This document shows positions 6,303 to 8,571 of a stretch of DNA of 8,571 bases, one piece after another. This stretch comes from Oscillospiraceae bacterium (lineage in GTDB: Bacteria; Bacillota; Clostridia; Oscillospirales; Acutalibacteraceae). A program made the position numbers and the translations under genes. The stretch is from positions 1 to 8,571 of the forward strand of contig JAHZCM010000085.1 in NCBI GenBank assembly GCA_019422905.1, read 5' to 3'. The notes below the pieces were generated by a model. That model was not told where the DNA came from. It was given only the letters and a program-made list of their open reading frames with translations, and ran no database searches. The stretch's first letter is position 1. The number at the start of each line of letters is the position of its first letter.

Positions 6303-6327
6303 AAAAAAGCGGGCAAAAAGCCCGCTT
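6303..6327 (-). terminator. Intrinsic terminator of rpsU
   Basis: On the - strand AAGCGGGC (6327-6320) pairs perfectly with GCCCGCTT (6314-6307) around five T, followed by a T run (6308-6303). It begins 13 bases after the rpsU stop codon. Confidence 0.9.
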
Positions 6328-6340
6328 CTTCACCGTTTCA

Positions 6341-6517
6341 TTATTTGTACTTGCGCTTGCGAGCTGCTTCGGACTTCTTCTTGCGCTTGACGGAAGGCTT
6401 TTCATAAGCCTCTCTTTTACGCACTTCCTGAATCACGCCCGCTCTTGCACACTGCTTCTTGAAGCGTCTGAGCGCGCTCTCCAAAGACTCGTTGTCTTTG
6501 ATTCGGATTTCAGCCAT
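6341..6517 (-). CDS. rpsU: 30S ribosomal protein bS21
   Basis: A 58-codon gene: it starts MAEIRIKDNESLESALRRFK and ends in the basic KRKKKSEAARKRKYK region. This is the usual length and layout of bS21, which sits at the 3' end of 16S rRNA on the small-subunit platform and helps select messages. The ATG at 6517 is preceded by GGGAGGG (6524-6530) with 6 bases between. It has a near-consensus promoter with a leader of about 60 bases, and its own terminator. yqeG follows in the same direction 105 bases downstream. The neighbour order rpsU, yqeG, peptidase, efp links it to a translation-related cluster. Identification rests on direct translation of the short frame and is very secure. Confidence 0.97.
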   Translation of the reverse strand: MAEIRIKDNESLESALRRFKKQCARAGVIQEVRKREAYEKPSVKRKKKSEAARKRKYK

Positions 6518-6549
6518 CTATATCCCTCCCATCCGCCATCAGGCAGGGG

Positions 6550-6581
6550 TTTGTATTGTTATTAGCACGAAATAACACAAA
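6550..6581 (-). promoter_or_regulatory. Leader hairpin or dyad at the rpsU transcription start
   Basis: On the - strand GTTATT (6576-6571) and AATAAC (6563-6558) form a 6-bp stem with a 7-base loop. TTTGT (6581-6577) and ACAAA (6554-6550) can extend it by five pairs past a 3-base bulge. It sits at the expected transcription start. It may be a transcript-end hairpin or a DNA operator; the AT-rich stem is weak. Confidence 0.4.
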
Positions 6582-6583
6582 TA

Positions 6584-6612
6584 ATTATAGTTGCCAAGGC
6601 AAAAAAAGTCAA
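6584..6612 (-). promoter_or_regulatory. Promoter of rpsU
   Basis: On the - strand, -35 TTGACT (6607-6612), a 17-base spacer and a perfect -10 TATAAT (6584-6589), giving a start near 6577. Near-consensus boxes fit a ribosomal protein gene. Confidence 0.9.
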
Positions 6613-6860
6613 GGCTTTTTTCACAAATTTGCAAGAAAAGAACACTTCGGGCAAAAGAATTCTCGCATTCGCCGCTTTCCGCCGGACAGCACACATCATT
6701 TACACCGTATTGCCCTTCCGACAAAGCGCCCCTAAAAAACGCGGGAAAAAACAAGAAAATATGATGAAATTCCTCGAAAAATCGCTTTATTATACCAGAA
6801 TCTCATCCATATGCAGCGTAAAATTCGAAAAAAAATCTGCTCAAAGAAGAGTGGAAAACC
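6613..6860. other. Intergenic stretch between the divergent rpsU and blaI-family promoters
   Basis: About 250 bases with no convincing gene on either strand. Frames that cross it lack ribosome sites and run through the flanking promoters. The only notable element is a perfect extended -10 box on the - strand at 6789-6797. GGGCAA and TTGCCC repeats occur about 60 bases apart but do not form a longer stem. I recognise no known RNA family here. Confidence 0.6.
6789..6797 (-). promoter_or_regulatory. Possible distal extended -10 promoter upstream of rpsU
   Basis: On the - strand TGG precedes a perfect TATAAT, the extended -10 pattern, but the -35 position (GCTGCA at a 17-base spacing) does not match consensus. 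It would start a transcript near 6782, about 265 bases before the rpsU start codon. Confidence 0.35.
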
Positions 6861-6889
6861 TTGACAAGCCTTAAAAAACATCATATGAT
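6861..6889 (+). promoter_or_regulatory. Promoter of the BlaI-family repressor gene
   Basis: A perfect -35 TTGACA (6861-6866), a 17-base spacer and -10 TATGAT (6884-6889). The expected start is near 6896, with a leader of about 40 bases. It is overlapped by palindromes at 6880-6898. Confidence 0.88.
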
Positions 6890-6898
6890 ATAATTATA
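6880..6898. promoter_or_regulatory. Candidate operator: two abutting 10-base palindromes over the -10 box
   Basis: ATCATATGAT (6880-6889) and TATAATTATA (6889-6898) are each perfect palindromes and share one base. They cover the -10 box and the transcription start of the repressor gene. BlaI-family dimers bind short dyads and often repress their own gene, so this is a likely operator, although it does not contain the TACA/TGTA core of the BlaI and MecI sites. AT-rich palindromes can arise by chance. Confidence 0.45.
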
Positions 6899-6936
6899 AA
6901 GTAAAGAGACCATTTTGGAGAGTGGGGTACACAGCT

Positions 6937-7329
6937 ATGAAAAAAGAGACTCTCACGAAAAGCGAGCACGAAATCATGAGTTTACTCTGGCATGTCGATA
7001 AGCCGTTGACCGCTTCTGAAATCATCGAACAATCGACAGACAAGACATGGAAGGACAGCTATATCCATCTGCTGATTAACTCTCTGCTGGATAAGGAAAT
7101 GATCCGCGCCGAGGGGTTCGCAAAAACGACCAAAAATTATGCGCGGACTTTTCTTGCGGCCGTCTCGGAAGAGGAATACGCCGTCCGCCAAATTACCGGA
7201 AAAAAGGGATTGGATATGTCCTCCGTTGTTTCCATTGTCTCCGCCTTGATCGATCAAGCCGAAGATCGGCCTGCACTGATCGACGCGCTGGAAAACATGC
7301 TCGCTGAAAAACAAAAAACAACAAATTGA
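6937..7329 (+). CDS. BlaI/MecI/CopY-family transcriptional repressor
   Basis: DNA-binding repressor, 130 residues, the usual family length. The N-terminal winged helix spans about residues 5-75: LTKSEHEIMSLLWHVDKPLT is the opening helix pair, residues 38-51 (WKDSYIHLLINSLL) the recognition helix, and 54-72 the wing. The C-terminal helices (about 76-125) are the dimerisation part. The WKDS-type recognition helix differs from the WxxxTVxTLL form of BlaI and MecI and resembles a variant I recall from Clostridia. The Asn-Phe bond cut in MecI is not evident. I chose the ATG at 6937 (MKKETLTKSE) with a weak GGGG site (6924-6927); an in-frame GTG at 6922 sits too close to GGAG. No BlaR1-type (M56) sensor gene lies next to it: the gene downstream is convergent. 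Targets are unknown beyond likely self-control through the palindromes at its promoter. Confidence 0.9.
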   Translation: MKKETLTKSEHEIMSLLWHVDKPLTASEIIEQSTDKTWKDSYIHLLINSLLDKEMIRAEGFAKTTKNYARTFLAAVSEEEYAVRQITGKKGLDMSSVVSIVSALIDQAEDRPALIDALENMLAEKQKTTN

Positions 7330-7334
7330 TTTTG

Positions 7335-7377
7335 ACGGACCTGCGCCCTCAACCGGCGCAGGTCCGTTCCTTTTTTC
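7335..7377 (+). terminator. Intrinsic terminator of the repressor gene, shared with the convergent asparaginase gene
   Basis: A perfect 13-bp stem (7335-7347 with 7355-7367) around a 7-base loop is followed by TCC and six T (7371-7376). On the - strand the hairpin is followed by a poor T tract, so it would stop asparaginase transcripts less well, though a T-rich stretch lies about 20 bases further on. Confidence 0.92.
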
Positions 7378-8377
7378 AACTGTTCTCCAGCTTATCCTTG
7401 CCCACCGGCCTGAGGAATAAGCGCTCAAAGCTCTCCCGGCTGTCCGAATAAGCGAGCGCCCACATCATTTTTGCAATAACCGCTTCCGTCGTCATGCTGG
7501 AAGCCTCCAGCACACGGTATTTCTCCTTGATAATATGGCCCACACGGTATACGGAAAGATTGCTTCCCTCATGCGGCACCTGCGTCGTGATCACGACGCG
7601 CACGCCGTTTTCCATCATCGCCGCGATTTTCTCCTCGAAAGCGTTGTCGCCATAGTACGGAATGCCGCCGACGCCGAAGCTCTCGATGACCACGCCGCGG
7701 CAGTTTGCGTTGATGTAGTCGAAAATCGAAGGGTCCATACCGGGAACTACGCGGACGGAAAGAATCTCCGGTACAAGCCGGTTGTAAAAGCGAACCGCTC
7801 CGCACTCCGGACGTTCGTCGATATAGCAAAACAGCTTCTTATCGTAAAAGACGCCGATATCCGGGTAATCGATGCTTGAAAACGCATCAAAGCTCTTGGA
7901 ATGTGTTTTCCGGGCCCGCGTGCCGGCAATGACATGGCTGTTAAACACAACATGCGTGCCGCAGGCGCGTTCGTCCGTCGCGTAAGCAAACGCTTCATAC
8001 AGGTTGCGGCGCGCGTCGCCGTCCGGCTCCTGAATCGATTTCTGCGCCCCTGTGAACACAATCGGCTTCAGGTTTTCCTGCACAAGATACGACATCGTCG
8101 CCGCGGCATAAGCCATTGTGTCCGTACCGTGTGTAATCACAAAGCCGTCATAGCGCTCATAGCCGTCGCGGATCATCTCCGCCAGATGGAGCCACTGCCT
8201 CCAGCACATATTCGTGCTGTCCAGGCTGTATGGCTGCACGGTGTCCACCCTGCACATCGTGCGGATCTCCGGCACGGCGCTGAGCAGCTCCTCCGAGGTG
8301 ATGGCGGGCGTCAGGCCGTCCTCCGTTTTAGAAGATGCGATCGTTCCCCCAGTTGCAATAAACAGAATTTTTTTCAT
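7376..8377 (-). CDS. ansA: L-asparaginase, type I (AnsA-like, cytoplasmic)
   Basis: Hydrolyses asparagine to aspartate and ammonia. The 333 residues match the usual type I length and there is no signal peptide, so it acts in the cytoplasm. The first catalytic motif ATGGTIAS gives nucleophile T12, the second is HGTDTM (T85-D86), and K157 fits the lysine of the triad. S54 in LDSTNM fits the substrate-binding serine. The rest is the small C-terminal domain (about residues 210-333) with VVIESFGVGGIP and TTQVPHEGSNLSVY. The ATG at 8377 (MKKILFIATGG) is preceded by AGGGGA 10 bases upstream. It has its own promoter and a leader of about 65 bases with a small hairpin. A glutaminase side activity or a Glu-tRNA amidotransferase GatD role is less likely, because GatD has an N-terminal extension absent here. 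Confidence 0.94.
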   Translation of the reverse strand: MKKILFIATGGTIASSKTEDGLTPAITSEELLSAVPEIRTMCRVDTVQPYSLDSTNMCWRQWLHLAEMIRDGYERYDGFVITHGTDTMAYAAATMSYLVQENLKPIVFTGAQKSIQEPDGDARRNLYEAFAYATDERACGTHVVFNSHVIAGTRARKTHSKSFDAFSSIDYPDIGVFYDKKLFCYIDERPECGAVRFYNRLVPEILSVRVVPGMDPSIFDYINANCRGVVIESFGVGGIPYYGDNAFEEKIAAMMENGVRVVITTQVPHEGSNLSVYRVGHIIKEKYRVLEASSMTTEAVIAKMMWALAYSDSRESFERLFLRPVGKDKLENS

Positions 8378-8397
8378 TCCGGATAATTCCCCTGTCG

Positions 8398-8421
8398 ACG
8401 CGCCTTGCAGCGCGTTTTTTT
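8398..8421 (+). terminator. Terminator-like hairpin on the + strand inside the asparaginase leader
   Basis: ACGCGC (8398-8403) and GCGCGT (8410-8415) form a perfect 6-bp stem with a 6-base loop, followed on the + strand by seven T (8415-8421). It points opposite to the asparaginase gene. In the asparaginase message it is a plain GC hairpin just upstream of the ribosome site, without a T run. It may stop antisense transcripts. Confidence 0.5.
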
Positions 8422-8445
8422 ACATTTTTTCCTAAAACCCATGCT

Positions 8446-8474
8446 GTTATACCATATTTCCCCGTGCAATGCAA
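8446..8474 (-). promoter_or_regulatory. Promoter of the asparaginase gene
   Basis: On the - strand, -35 TTGCAT (8469-8474), a 17-base spacer, a TGG extension and -10 TATAAC (8446-8451). Transcription would begin near 8439. Confidence 0.75.
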
Positions 8475-8571
8475 GCAAAACTATTTTGCGCCGTTTTTCC
8501 GGAGTATGTGCACAGAAAAGCAGTCGGCGTAAACAAATTTTAAAGCTCAGCTTCAATCCACACCACGGACT

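Noticed and set aside
6539..6754. A 71-codon frame on the - strand upstream of rpsU
   Set aside because: It begins with TTG without a ribosome site and runs straight through the rpsU promoter.
6629..6874. An 81-codon frame on the + strand between rpsU and the repressor
   Set aside because: No ribosome site, no recognisable domain, and it runs into the -35 box of the repressor promoter.
8374..8442. A 22-codon basic upstream frame (MGFRKKCKKTRCKARRQGNY...) whose TGA overlaps the asparaginase ATG
   Set aside because: The stop-start overlap looks like coupling, but its ATG begins only three bases after the -10 box, so it would not be on the transcript, and it has no ribosome site.

Overview
The window looks like chromosomal DNA of a Gram-positive Clostridia-class bacterium (Firmicutes/Bacillota). 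The signs are strong GGAGG-type ribosome sites, sigma-A promoters that nearly all have 17-base spacers, many intrinsic terminators, Clostridia-type families (a CD1247-like acidic zinc-ribbon protein, a BlaI/MecI/CopY repressor, a YqeG phosphatase), and a YqhT-like peptidase beside efp as in Bacillus. The species cannot be fixed from this sequence.

Layout, left to right. (1) 1-1660, + strand: the 3' part of an ABC exporter ATPase gene, overlapped by its ABC-2 permease gene and closed by a strong terminator. (2) 1665-3323, - strand: a tRNA with anticodon CAT (probably isoleucine tRNA read by TilS) with its own promoter and terminator, then a stand-alone polyprenyl-phosphate sugar phosphotransferase with its own promoter. 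(3) 3365-6612, - strand, transcribed leftward: rpsU, yqeG, a YqhT/PepP-type Xaa-Pro peptidase, efp and a CD1247-like gene. rpsU and efp have clear promoters. yqeG and the peptidase gene overlap. This cluster links translation: ribosomal protein bS21, EF-P (which relieves stalling at proline runs) and a peptidase that cuts bonds before proline. (4) 6861-7377, + strand: an orphan BlaI-family repressor, divergent from rpsU, with palindromes over its own -10 box. (5) 7376-8474, - strand: a type I L-asparaginase with its own promoter, convergent with the repressor and separated from it by a 13-bp terminator hairpin.

Most of this is ordinary housekeeping sequence and I see no clear undescribed multi-gene system. 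The best leads are the acidic zinc-ribbon gene behind efp and the competing hairpins between the two, the partnerless BlaI repressor with twin palindromes at its promoter, a terminator-like hairpin facing the wrong way in the asparaginase leader, and a possible second promoter far upstream of rpsU.
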